Source: 40CM-2-70-7 sp035631315
GTDB taxonomy: Bacteria; Gemmatimonadota; Gemmatimonadetes; Gemmatimonadales; GWC2-71-9
DNA: 64,000 nucleotides
Assembly (NCBI GenBank): GCA_035631315.1
Contig: DASQIZ010000059.1
Coordinates: forward strand, 1-64,000
Direction: 5' to 3'
Shown: one piece after another, positions 16,920 through 25,606 of the stretch
Layout of the letters: every line of letters starts with the position of its first letter
Position numbering within the stretch: position 1 is the first letter of the stretch
Program-made: the position numbers and the translations under genes
The notes under the pieces: model-generated
Seen by the model: the letters and a program-made list of their open reading frames with translations, nothing else
What the model was told of the DNA's origin: nothing
The model's database searches: none

Positions 16920-17293
16920 CTAGTAGCCGATCCCGATGCCGAAGGTGAGGCTCGACAGGCCCACGCTCCCGCCCTGACCGAAAAACCGTCGGTAGGTGAA
17001 GTCGACCCGAAACGCGGTGGTCTTCGCCAATTGGAGAATCACCCCCGCCCCGGCGTTCACTCCGCCAGCGGACCCGGTGCCTCCAAACGCGCTGGCCACA
17101 AGGGCGCTGCCACCCCCGCGCACGACCGCCTGGGACTGCTCTCCCATCGGGATGTGATAGGTCACATCCAGGGCGCCGATCATGGGGCCATCCCTACGCC
17201 GCCTTCGAACGCGACGCCGCCTTGCGCGGCGCTGACCGTAGCGCCGCCGACCATCAGGACCGATACGAGAACTGCGACAGCGTAGCGGGACAT
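16920..17293 (-). pseudogene. Frameshifted small outer-membrane beta-barrel protein
   Basis: A minus-strand ATG at 17293 opens a signal peptide (MSRYAVAVLVSVLMVGG then SAAQGGVAFEGGVG) that meets TGA at about 17183. The adjacent frame continues without a gap as a beta-barrel-like protein (MIGALDVTYHIPMG, alternating hydrophobic strands, GVNAGAGVILQLAKTTAFRVDFTYRRFFG) and ends in a C-terminal strand with a final aromatic residue (LTFGIGIGY), typical of outer-membrane barrels. One inserted base near the CCCC run at about 17180-17190 would explain it. It is either a true frameshift mutation or an assembly error. The intact product would be about 123 residues. Confidence 0.6.
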
Positions 17294-17458
17294 CGATGCC
17301 TCCAGTTGGGGTTCCGTCGGGAACCTGACCCCCCTGGATCACGTGGCGATCACGCCGTCCGGTCGACTCCACCCTCGCCATTCTGGAGCACTAGCGCGAT
17401 CTACCGTTGCAGCGTGTACGTTACCCGCAGCACGCACATCTGGAGCCTGTTTCCCTCC

Positions 17459-18514
17459 ATGGCTGGAAAAGCCGTCGTCGCAACACTCATCCTCACCGGC
17501 GCCTCATGTCGCCCCGGCCCGGAGCCTGCCGTCATGCCGGAGCCCGGTCAGCTGGCCCGGATCAGGCATCTCCGCATCGAAGCGCCCGCAAACGCGTGCC
17601 CCGGGAAGGCCTTCGCGGCCACGTACGACGGCCAGCTGGACGACGGCTCGTGGCTCCCCCATCGCCTTCCCACGGAGCTCGTGCGCCTCGAGAGCCCCGA
17701 TGCCAGGCCACTGATCACCGGCGACTGGGTCCCCGAACCCGATCCGGTCGCGAGCCTCGATTCCGGATTCAAGCTCATCGCGACGCTGCGCACGGATACG
17801 AGTGTGGCCGACACGCTCGTCATTCCACCCGAGTACTCGTGCGTGCCGCGGGGATTCCGCTTCGAAGGCGCCCCGGGCGTTTCGGGTGGCCGCGGGGCGG
17901 ACGGTCCAACCGTGACCGTCTCCATCGGTGTCGTGCGCACGCGGTACTACAAGGACCTGGTCGTCGCCGGGATTCGCGTGCTCGATGCGCCTCCGTTCTA
18001 TGTGGTGGGGGATGCAGCGAAGGCGCCCCCCTCCGGGTGGATCTCCGTAGTCTCAGCAGGCGGACAGGGAGGCTCAGGAATTCCCGGACCCGCCGGCAAG
18101 AACGGCGACCGTGGAGCCGATGGCTGCCCCGGCGATCCCGGTGGTACGGGTCAGGATGGCGGCGACGGCGGGACGGGGGGTCAGGGAGGACGCGGCGGTC
18201 CGATCACCGTGATTGGACCGGTCGATTGGCCGCTGTTCGCCGGCTTGGTCGACGCGCGTTCGGAAGGAGGACGAGGTGGGCCCGGTGGTACCGGTGGGCC
18301 CGGAGGCGAAGGTGGCATGGGAGGGAGGCATCCACCAGTGAGTCGTCTCTCCTGCGCGGACGGTCCGATAGGATCTCCGGGCCGGCGCGGGTCCACGGGG
18401 CACGACGGCCCGCGCGGAGTGTCAGGGCCTCGTCCGCAGATTCAAGCCGTCGATCCGCAGCGCGTTTTCGGACCTGACGCACCACCGGCGCTTCTGGTGA
18501 GGGCGACGCCCTAG
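17459..18514 (+). CDS. Secreted protein or lipoprotein with collagen-like Gly-rich region
   Basis: The product is about 351 residues from ATG 17459. The N-terminus is a hydrophobic signal ending in LTGASC, a lipobox-like site. Residues about 20-200 form a non-repetitive domain with Cys at about 44 and 137. After that two glycine-rich tracts contain G-X-Y runs (GSGIPGPAGKNGDRGADG, GGTGQDGGDGGTGGQGGRGG, GGRGGPGGTGGPGGEGG and GSPGRRGSTGHDGPRG), as in bacterial collagen-like surface proteins. A surface-exposed structural role is an inference. The ECF sigma factor gene starts 39 bases downstream on the same strand. Confidence 0.65.
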   Translation: MAGKAVVATLILTGASCRPGPEPAVMPEPGQLARIRHLRIEAPANACPGKAFAATYDGQLDDGSWLPHRLPTELVRLESPDARPLITGDWVPEPDPVASLDSGFKLIATLRTDTSVADTLVIPPEYSCVPRGFRFEGAPGVSGGRGADGPTVTVSIGVVRTRYYKDLVVAGIRVLDAPPFYVVGDAAKAPPSGWISVVSAGGQGGSGIPGPAGKNGDRGADGCPGDPGGTGQDGGDGGTGGQGGRGGPITVIGPVDWPLFAGLVDARSEGGRGGPGGTGGPGGEGGMGGRHPPVSRLSCADGPIGSPGRRGSTGHDGPRGVSGPRPQIQAVDPQRVFGPDAPPALLVRATP

Positions 18515-18553
18515 CACCATATTGGCCGACGCCGTCGTCCGAGGCGTGGGCCC

Positions 18554-19060
18554 ATGAGTGGTACGTCCGATCAGCTGTTCGCGGCACTCTATCACGAGCT
18601 GCACGCCCTGGCGCAGCGGCGCTTGCGCGGCCTCCCCTACGGATCCACGCTCAGCACGACCACGCTGCTCCACGAGGCATACCTCAGCCTCGCGGACAAT
18701 GACCAGCTCAAGTTCCCCGACCGTAACCGCTTCATGTCGTACGCCTCCCGCGCCATGCGCGGCCTGATCATCGACTACGCCCGCCGCCGTTCGGCCGCCA
18801 AGCGCGGCGGAGAGTTTCAGCTCCTGCCCCTCGAGGGCACCGTGGAGGCCCCCGGTTCGGCTCCGGCGGAGCTCGATGCCCTGGGTCTCGCGCTGGACGA
18901 GCTGGCGACCCTGGACTCCGGACTGGCGGAGCTCGTCGATCTGCATTTCTTCTGCGGACTCACCTTCACGGAGATTGCGGCGATGCGTGGAGTCTCCGAA
19001 CGCACGATCCAGCGCGACTGGCGCAAGGCCCGCGTCATCCTGCACCAGCAGCTCCGATGA
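18554..19060 (+). CDS. ECF-type RNA polymerase sigma factor
   Basis: The 168-residue protein has sigma region 2 (LFAALYHELHALAQRRLRG, TTLLHEAYLSL, NRFMSYASRAMRGLIIDYARRR) and region 4 (LDELATLDSGLAELVDLHFFCGLTFTEIAAMRGVSERTIQRDWRKARVILHQQL). This matches the ECF type, common in Planctomycetes, Acidobacteria and Gemmatimonadota, that lacks a classical anti-sigma factor and is encoded with a Ser/Thr kinase. The kinase ATG overlaps its TGA. Activation through phosphorylation by that kinase is known for some ECF groups and is inferred here. Confidence 0.92.
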   Translation: MSGTSDQLFAALYHELHALAQRRLRGLPYGSTLSTTTLLHEAYLSLADNDQLKFPDRNRFMSYASRAMRGLIIDYARRRSAAKRGGEFQLLPLEGTVEAPGSAPAELDALGLALDELATLDSGLAELVDLHFFCGLTFTEIAAMRGVSERTIQRDWRKARVILHQQLR

Positions 19061-21774
19061 ACCGGCCGCTCGACCCGCTCGACTGGAAGGCGCTGAACGC
19101 CCTCCTCGACACAGTGCTCGACCTGGAGCCCGACGCTCGCGCGGCCTGGCTGGCGGAGCGTCGGCGTGAGGCGCCCGAGCTGGCGGCCCGTCTGGAGCGG
19201 CTCCTTGCCCGTGAATCCCGTGCGGATGCCGAAGGGTTTCTCTCTCCCGACGAGGCGCCCCACCCGGGCGATCTGCTCGAATCTCCCGGGGCGGTCGAGT
19301 TGGGCCCCTGGCGTCTGGAGCGCCCGATCGGGCAGGGCGGGATGGGCACCGTGTGGCTGGCCCGGCGCGCCGATGGGAGGTTCGAAGGCACCGCCGCCAT
19401 CAAGTTCCTGGCGCTGGCGCTCTCCGGGGCCGAGGGCGAAGCGCGGTTCCGCGCCGAGGGGCATTTGCTGGCCCGGCTCACCCACCCGAACATCGCGCGC
19501 CTGCTCGATGCGGGCGTGAGTCCAAGCGGGCAGCCGTACCTTGTCCTCGAACATGTCGACGGGGCGGCGATCGATGGGTGGTGCGAGGAACGCCGGCTGA
19601 ACGTGGCCGGCCGGTTGGCCCTGTTCCAGCAGGTGCTGTCAGCCGTAGCACACGCCCACGCCAATCTGATCGTGCACCGGGACCTCAAGGCGTCGAACAT
19701 CCTGGTGACTCGTGACGGCACCGTGAAGCTTCTGGATTTCGGGATCGCGAAGCTGCTCGCGGGGGCGCCAGCGGATGACACCGTGACCCGGGACCGGGCG
19801 CTGACGCTCGATGCCGCGGCACCCGAGCAGATCCGCGGGGACCCCGTCTCCACGGCGACGGACGTCTATGCGTTGGGCATCCTCCTCTTTCAGCTGCTCA
19901 CCGGCCGGCACCCGACAAACGAGGATTGCCCAACACCGGCCGCCCGCGCCCGGGCGATCGTCGAAACCGAGCCAGGCCGCCTTTCACGCGCCGTGACGCA
20001 GGATGGAGCCGTGTCGCGGGGCGCGTCACTGGAGCGCCTGCGCCATCAGTTCTCGGGCGACCTCGACAACATCGTGGCCAAGGCGCTCGACAAGGATCCG
20101 AGTCGCCGGTACCAAACCGTCGGCGCGCTCTCAAACGACCTCACCAATCACAATCGGCACGTCCCGGTCTCCGCCCGCCCGGCCACACTGGCGTACCGGA
20201 CCGCGAAGTTCGTCCGCCGGAACCGGGGCGCGGTGGTGGCCGGCGCGCTGGTGTGGCTCGCACTCCTCGGCGCCGCAGTGGTCACGGCCTTGCAGGCGCG
20301 CGCCGCCCGCATCCAGCGGGACGAGGCTCGGTACCAGTCGGCACGCGCGGACGCGCAGGTCGAGTTCCAGACGCTCCTCCTCTCGGAGGTCGGCGACAAG
20401 CCGATGACGATGGGCGAGCTGCTCGACCGCGGCCGCCAGCTGCTGCTGCGTCAGGGTGGTGATCCGCGCTTCCTTTCTTCCCTGCTGGTCGACCTGTCCG
20501 ACCGGTATGGGGAGATCGGCGACCGGCAGATCCGCGACAGTCTCCTCGACACGGCGGACTCGATCGCCACGACTCTTCATGCCCCCGCATTGATGGCCGA
20601 GGTGCGGTGCGATCGCGTGGACCAGCTGCGCACCGAGGGCCGGTACGACGAGGCGCGGAAGATGCTGCCGTCGGCGGATTCCCTTTCCACGGCAGCACGC
20701 GACGCGACGGTCAGCGTCGGGTGCCTCGAGACGCGCGGGAATCTGGAGAATGAGACCGGGCATGCAGATTCCGCGGCGATGGCGTTCACCAGCGCCGTGG
20801 CCATCAAGACCCGCGACGGCCAGACGCGCGACGCCACCTTCTTCAGCCTCCTGAGCGGCCTCGCGACGGCGCAAGACGAGAGTGGGAATCCCCGCGCGGC
20901 GCTGCCCACGTATGCCCGCGCCATTGCGGGGATGGACTCGAGCGGACGTGGCGGCATGATGGAACGGGTGATCATGGAGCACGACAACGCCTACGCGCTG
21001 GCCCGGCTCGGGGAATTGGCCGATGCGGAGCGGCTCTATCACGATTGTCTCGTGCGCGCCGCCCGCGCAGACGCCGAAGGGCGGATCGACTGGCAACCGC
21101 TGATTCACTATGCCGAGACGGCGCTCATCGAGGCGCACCCCGACTCGGCCGCAAAGTACTTCGGAATGATCGTGGGCCGGGCCCAGGCGCAGAAGGACTC
21201 GTATTGGCAGGGGCGCGGTCTGTATGGATTGGCGCGTGCCCAGATCGCGCTGGGAGAACTGTCCAGCGCGCGCGCCACCATGGCCCGGTTCCGGATCGCC
21301 CTCAGAGCGTTCCCCCGCATGCAGAACACCGACGACGTCATACCCGATACCGCCACCCTGGAGGGCATGCTGGCGCAAGCGGGCAGCCATCCGGAGACAG
21401 CTCAGCGCGCATATCTGGCAATCCTGCATCAGAACCAGTGGTTCGGGGGAAAGCGACGCATCCGGATGCGGCCCATCGCGATGCTGGCAGGCGACCTGGC
21501 CCTTCAACTCGGGTGGCCCGACAGCGCCCTGCGGTATTCCCGGATACTCGACTCGACCTCCAACTGGGATTCCCTCACCTACACGCGGAGTGGATGGGTC
21601 GGCGCGGCGAAACTCCTCGAAGCCCGTGCCCGCCTGGCCGAAGGTGACACGGCACATGCCCGTACCCTGGCCACTTCCGCCCGGGTGGCGCTGGCCGTGG
21701 GCTTCGGCCCTGACCATCCCATCACGCGGACGGCCGACTCGGTGCTCGCGAGGCTGTCGGGTCCCAGCCGCTGA
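19057..21774 (+). CDS. Membrane Ser/Thr protein kinase with repeat-type C-terminal domain
   Basis: The product is 905 residues. An N-terminal helical segment (LLDTVLDLEPDARAAWL) precedes a PknB-type kinase domain at about 85-370: glycine loop GQGGMGTVWLARR, Lys116 in AAIKF, catalytic HRDLKASN with Asp209 and Asn214, and DFGIAK with Asp227. One TM helix lies at about 391-412. Residues 420-905 are predicted extracytoplasmic, all-helical and TPR-like, with repeated A-L-Y/A-R-A patterns. It overlaps the ECF sigma gene by four bases and probably controls it, relaying an envelope signal sensed by the repeat domain. Confidence 0.9.
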   Translation: MNRPLDPLDWKALNALLDTVLDLEPDARAAWLAERRREAPELAARLERLLARESRADAEGFLSPDEAPHPGDLLESPGAVELGPWRLERPIGQGGMGTVWLARRADGRFEGTAAIKFLALALSGAEGEARFRAEGHLLARLTHPNIARLLDAGVSPSGQPYLVLEHVDGAAIDGWCEERRLNVAGRLALFQQVLSAVAHAHANLIVHRDLKASNILVTRDGTVKLLDFGIAKLLAGAPADDTVTRDRALTLDAAAPEQIRGDPVSTATDVYALGILLFQLLTGRHPTNEDCPTPAARARAIVETEPGRLSRAVTQDGAVSRGASLERLRHQFSGDLDNIVAKALDKDPSRRYQTVGALSNDLTNHNRHVPVSARPATLAYRTAKFVRRNRGAVVAGALVWLALLGAAVVTALQARAARIQRDEARYQSARADAQVEFQTLLLSEVGDKPMTMGELLDRGRQLLLRQGGDPRFLSSLLVDLSDRYGEIGDRQIRDSLLDTADSIATTLHAPALMAEVRCDRVDQLRTEGRYDEARKMLPSADSLSTAARDATVSVGCLETRGNLENETGHADSAAMAFTSAVAIKTRDGQTRDATFFSLLSGLATAQDESGNPRAALPTYARAIAGMDSSGRGGMMERVIMEHDNAYALARLGELADAERLYHDCLVRAARADAEGRIDWQPLIHYAETALIEAHPDSAAKYFGMIVGRAQAQKDSYWQGRGLYGLARAQIALGELSSARATMARFRIALRAFPRMQNTDDVIPDTATLEGMLAQAGSHPETAQRAYLAILHQNQWFGGKRRIRMRPIAMLAGDLALQLGWPDSALRYSRILDSTSNWDSLTYTRSGWVGAAKLLEARARLAEGDTAHARTLATSARVALAVGFGPDHPITRTADSVLARLSGPSR

Positions 21775-21820
21775 TTCCGATATACCTCCCAGGAGGAGTA
21801 CACCCCCGAGGGAGGTCCCG

Positions 21821-23290
21821 ATGTGGTCCGTCCGTCAGTTGGTGCCCGCCGCGTTGGTGCTCGCCGGCGTGTTCGCATGCGAGCCGAATCACGACCCCAC
21901 TCAGCCCGCGCTGCCGCGCGGGTCGGCCATGTCTGTCGCGGCGGTTGGGAATCAGTCATCCGACCCGGACCCATCCGGTATTCTCGCGACCTACAGCACC
22001 AGCGGGGCCCTCGACCTCCGGAACCCATTCTTCCAGTCGCTGGGCACTAATGGCCGCTCCTGCGCATCCTGCCACATCATCGGCAACGCGATGGGACTGT
22101 CCGCCGATTACGCCCGGGAGCTGTTCGCGTCCAGCGCCGGGACCGATCCGCTCTTCTCGTCGGTCGATGGCGCGAACTGCCCGACGACGCCTCCCGGAAA
22201 CAACCCGGACGCGCACAGCCTGCTGCTTGGTAATGGCCTGATCCGGGTTGGCATCACCGAGCAGCGCGTGACTCAGTACGCGCTGTCGGTGGTCCACGAT
22301 CCCTACGCCTGCGCGGTGCACACCGATTCCACGGGCACGACGGTCTCGGTCTATCGGCGGCCCCTCCCGGCCACCAATCTCGGGTTCCTGACGACCGTGA
22401 TGTTCGACGGCCGTGAGACCGTCATGCCCCTCAATAATCCGGCGACCTTCGCCGCGAACCTCCGCGCCGATCTCTCCCATCAGGCGATGGACGCGACCCT
22501 CGGCCACGCTCAGGCCGCCGTCGCCCCGACCACCGCGCAGGTCGCGGGCATCGTCGACTTCGAGATGTCGCTGTTCAGCGCGCAGCGGGCGGACAATGCG
22601 GCCGGTGAGCTGAACGCGTCGGGCGCGAGTGGTGGTCCCGGGAACCTGGCAGGCCAGGTGTTCTATCCGGGCATCAACGATCCCTTGGGCGGGGATCCGA
22701 CGGGGGCGGCCTTTGATCCGTCCGCGATGACCGCCTTCCAGCAGTGGCTGTCCCTGACCAACAACGGGAGGCAGACGCCGGCGCGGCAGGCCATCGCTCG
22801 GGGAGAACAGATCTTCAATACGCACGCCCTCACGATCACCAGCGTCGGCGGACTGAACGATGCGCTGGGTCTGCCTTCGATCAGCGGAACGTGCACGACA
22901 TGCCATAGTGCGCCGAACGTCGGCAATCACTCGCTGCCCCTGCCCCTCGACATCGGGACCAGTCACGCCATCGCATACGAGACGGATCCGCATATTCTGG
23001 CGGCGCTCCAGCAGCTCTCCACGCCCGACTTGCCCGTGTATCAGGTCACCTGCCCCTCGGGCACCGCCTTTACGAGTGATCCTGGGAAAGCGCTTCTCAC
23101 CGGGAACTGCGGGGATTTGAACCGGATCAAGGGACCGATTCTTCGCGGACTGGCCGCGCGTGCTCCGTACTTCCACAACGGCGCCGCGGCGACGCTCGAG
23201 CAGGTGGTGGCGTTCTACAATGCCAGGTTCCAGATGAACCTGACGGCGCAGCAGCAGTCGGATCTGGTCGCGTTCCTGAAATCGCTCTGA
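21821..23290 (+). CDS. Dihaem c-type cytochrome lipoprotein
   Basis: The 489-residue protein has a lipoprotein signal (LVLAGVFAC, Cys20) and two CXXCH haem sites: CASCH at residues 81-85 and CTTCH at 358-362. The C-terminal part contains LRGLAARAPYFHNGAAATLEQVVAFYNARF, which is typical of the MauG/cytochrome-c-peroxidase-like (DiHCCP-related) superfamily. It should lie in the periplasm, anchored to a membrane. Whether it acts as a peroxidase or an electron carrier cannot be decided. The ribosome-binding site GGGAGG (21810-21815) can pair with CCTCCC at 21785-21790, so translation may be modulated by a small hairpin. Confidence 0.85.
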   Translation: MWSVRQLVPAALVLAGVFACEPNHDPTQPALPRGSAMSVAAVGNQSSDPDPSGILATYSTSGALDLRNPFFQSLGTNGRSCASCHIIGNAMGLSADYARELFASSAGTDPLFSSVDGANCPTTPPGNNPDAHSLLLGNGLIRVGITEQRVTQYALSVVHDPYACAVHTDSTGTTVSVYRRPLPATNLGFLTTVMFDGRETVMPLNNPATFAANLRADLSHQAMDATLGHAQAAVAPTTAQVAGIVDFEMSLFSAQRADNAAGELNASGASGGPGNLAGQVFYPGINDPLGGDPTGAAFDPSAMTAFQQWLSLTNNGRQTPARQAIARGEQIFNTHALTITSVGGLNDALGLPSISGTCTTCHSAPNVGNHSLPLPLDIGTSHAIAYETDPHILAALQQLSTPDLPVYQVTCPSGTAFTSDPGKALLTGNCGDLNRIKGPILRGLAARAPYFHNGAAATLEQVVAFYNARFQMNLTAQQQSDLVAFLKSL

Positions 23291-23333
23291 TCGGTGCCGG
23301 GCGCGGGCGTGGGGGGATCGCTATGCTTCTCCC

Positions 23334-24374
23334 GTGTCCGTGCCCGACTTCATCCGAGAACACGTCCCCCTCGCCCCGCTCACGACCCTCGGCCTGGGCG
23401 GACCCGCCCGGTACCTCGCGGACTGCCGAAACGCGACCCAAGTGATCGAGGCGTTGCGCTGGGCTGGGGCGCAGCGCCTCGCGGTCACCATTCTCGGCGG
23501 GGGGAGCAACGTCGTTCTCCCCGACCAGGGGCTCGAGGGACTGGTGCTCCGGGTCACGAGCAGCGCCCTCGAGTTCCGGGAGTCGACTGGCGTCGTCGAC
23601 GCGGAGGCGGGGCTCCCGTGGGATGCCCTGGTCGAGGGAGCCGTCGCGCGAAACTGGGCCGGTGTCGAGTGCCTCTCCGGCATCCCGGGAACCGTGGGTG
23701 GGACTCCGATCCAGAACGTGGGCGCCTACGGGCAGGAGATCGCGAGCACGCTCCGTTCCGTGACGTGTCTTGATCGCACGACACTCTCGATCCACACGTT
23801 CCAGCGCGATGAGTGCCGGTTCGGCTATCGCACCAGCCGGTTCAAGGAGCAGGACCGCCATCGCTACGTCGTATTGGCCGTCTCCTTCCAACTCACGCCC
23901 GATGGCACACCACAAATCACATACGCCGATGTCGCGAGGGCCGTGACCCCCGCTGCGACGCTCGGCGAAGTCCGGGACGCTGTGCTCGCCATTCGTCGAA
24001 GCAAGGGGATGGTCATCGACGCTCGCCACCCCTCGCACCGGTCGGTGGGGTCATTCTTCACGAATCCGGTGATTGACCAGTCCGCGTTCGATGCGCTGGA
24101 GGTCCGCTGCCGGCAGGACGGTCTGCCGCCCGTCCCCCGCTACCCGGGGGGACCGGGACGCGTGAAGGTCTCCGCCGCGTGGCTCGTCGAGCAAGCGGGG
24201 TTCGCTCGTGGGTTTCGGAAGGGCGGCGCCGGCGTTTCGCCCCAGCATGCGCTCGCCCTGGTGAATCTGGGAGGCACGACCGCCGAGCTGCTTTCACTCG
24301 CGCAGGATATCATTGACCGGGTCGAGCGTCGTTTCGGCGTGCATCTCATCCCCGAACCGGAAATCATCCCATGA
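23334..24374 (+). CDS. murB: UDP-N-acetylmuramate dehydrogenase
   Basis: MurB reduces UDP-N-acetylglucosamine enolpyruvate to UDP-N-acetylmuramate with FAD and NADPH, in the cytoplasmic stage of peptidoglycan synthesis. The 346-residue sequence shows the FAD-binding motifs LGGGSNVVLPD and SGIPGTVGGTPIQNVGAYGQEI, the FGYRTSRFK region, the catalytic loop SVGSFFTNPVI with Ser at the proton-donor position, and a C-terminal Glu in LIPEPEI. Length and extra insertions match the type I enzyme. Translation probably starts at GTG 23334; a second GTG is at 23340. It overlaps the DUF3052 gene by four bases. Confidence 0.95.
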   Translation: MSVPDFIREHVPLAPLTTLGLGGPARYLADCRNATQVIEALRWAGAQRLAVTILGGGSNVVLPDQGLEGLVLRVTSSALEFRESTGVVDAEAGLPWDALVEGAVARNWAGVECLSGIPGTVGGTPIQNVGAYGQEIASTLRSVTCLDRTTLSIHTFQRDECRFGYRTSRFKEQDRHRYVVLAVSFQLTPDGTPQITYADVARAVTPAATLGEVRDAVLAIRRSKGMVIDARHPSHRSVGSFFTNPVIDQSAFDALEVRCRQDGLPPVPRYPGGPGRVKVSAAWLVEQAGFARGFRKGGAGVSPQHALALVNLGGTTAELLSLAQDIIDRVERRFGVHLIPEPEIIP

Positions 24375-24766
24375 AAGCCTCAGCCGGCTATTCCGGCACC
24401 CCGCTCGCCAAGAAGCTCGGCATCGACGGTGACAGCAAGGTCGTCGCCACAGGCGCGCCGCGAGCATACCTTCCCGGCATTCGCCTGCAAAAACGCGTCA
24501 CTGCGGCAACAGACGTCGTGCACGTGTTTCACGACCGGGCGTCGGCCCTCCAGGCGGAGCTGGTGCGGCTTCGCAAGACGATCCGCGACGATGCGACGGT
24601 CTGGGTGTCATGGCCCAAGAAGTCGGCCAAGGTGGCGACCGACATTACCGAGAACACGATCCGTGACCTCGCGTTGCCGCTGGGATTCGTCGACGTGAAG
24701 GTCTGCGCGATCGACGAGACCTGGTCGGGCCTGAAGCTGGTGATCCGAAAGGAACTACGTCGCTAA
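24371..24766 (+). CDS. DUF3052-family protein
   Basis: This 131-residue cytoplasmic protein matches the DUF3052 pattern: GYSGTPLAKKLGI at the N-terminus, DVVHVFHDRASALQAELVRLRKTI, the VWVSWPKKSAK segment and GFVDVKVCAIDETWSGLKLVIRK. The function is unknown. It is translationally coupled to murB (ATGA overlap) but the link is probably not functional. Its 3' end overlaps the convergent EamA transporter gene by 12 bases. Confidence 0.88.
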   Translation: MKASAGYSGTPLAKKLGIDGDSKVVATGAPRAYLPGIRLQKRVTAATDVVHVFHDRASALQAELVRLRKTIRDDATVWVSWPKKSAKVATDITENTIRDLALPLGFVDVKVCAIDETWSGLKLVIRKELRR

Positions 24767-25606
24767 CCAGGATCCGCCAAGAATCAGCAGCAATCCCACC
24801 AGCGACATGATGCCGACGTGCTCGTGGAGCGTGAGGACGCCCACGATCACCGCGACGACCGGATTCACATAGGTGATCAGGCTCGCGCGACTCGGCCCTG
24901 CCGTGGCGATGAGCTGGGAGAACACGATCAGTCCCATCACCGTACACACCGCACCAAGCACGGCGATCGAAACCAGCGCCGATGCAGAGGGCCACCCGCG
25001 GGGCGGCCAGGCCAACGCGAAGGGCAGAAGTGCCAGGGTCGACACGAGCAGACTGGCGGCCACCGGGCCCATCGGGTCGATTTTGGACAGGTAGCGGCTG
25101 ATGATCAGCGGCGCCGTCGCGTAGCCAACGGTGGCGAGCAAGACCATCGCGGCTCCCCACGGCGCGCCGGGCCGCCCACCCACATCGATGCCGAGCATGG
25201 CCGCGACCCCGGCGAGTCCGATCACCAGTCCCCCCAACCGCCAGCCGGTGGGCCGATGCTCCGGGTGAATCCAGATCGACAGCACGGCGAGTTGGAGCGG
25301 CATGGTGGCGACGAGGATGGCGGCGAGCGACGACGAAACACGCTGTTCGCCGGCGGAAATCAGCACGAAGGGGATCGCGATTTCCGTCGCGGAGTAGACG
25401 AGGATCGCGACCCAGTGTCCGGCCAGGCCGCGGAGCGCTCCCCGCCGGAGCGCGATGGGCGTCAGGATCAGAGCGCCGAGTGCCACCCGCGACCAGGCGA
25501 CGAACGCGGGCGGCACTCCTCCGTCTACGGCGATCTTGATGAAGAGGTACGGGATGCCCCAGATGACCGAGCTGAGGGCGAAGAGTACCCAGGCCTTCCG
25601 GGTCAC
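24755..25606 (-). CDS. EamA/DMT-family transporter
   Basis: The 283-residue protein has ten predicted TM helices and two EamA repeats: WVLFALSSVIWGIPYLFIKIAVDGGVPPAFVAWSRVALGALIL in the first, and PLIISRYLSKIDPMGPVAASLLV through SLITYVNPVVAVIVGVLTLHE in the second. It is an inner-membrane drug/metabolite-type exporter of unknown substrate. GTG at 25606 is chosen because it overlaps the stop of the upstream YCII gene (GTGA) and starts right before the first helix. Confidence 0.9.
   Translation of the reverse strand: MTRKAWVLFALSSVIWGIPYLFIKIAVDGGVPPAFVAWSRVALGALILTPIALRRGALRGLAGHWVAILVYSATEIAIPFVLISAGEQRVSSSLAAILVATMPLQLAVLSIWIHPEHRPTGWRLGGLVIGLAGVAAMLGIDVGGRPGAPWGAAMVLLATVGYATAPLIISRYLSKIDPMGPVAASLLVSTLALLPFALAWPPRGWPSASALVSIAVLGAVCTVMGLIVFSQLIATAGPSRASLITYVNPVVAVIVGVLTLHEHVGIMSLVGLLLILGGSWLAT

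Noticed and set aside
18060..18330. G-rich repeats looking like a DNA tandem array
   Set aside because: The periodicity follows Gly codons of the collagen-like protein, so it is coding rather than a separate repeat element.
20131..21717. Minus-strand open frame of 528 codons inside the Ser/Thr kinase gene
   Set aside because: The plus-strand kinase has full motifs throughout; the antisense frame has low-complexity composition and no recognisable domain.
21956..23176. Minus-strand open frame of 406 codons inside the cytochrome gene
   Set aside because: The haem motifs and lipoprotein signal establish the plus-strand gene; the antisense frame is Arg/Gly/His-rich noise.
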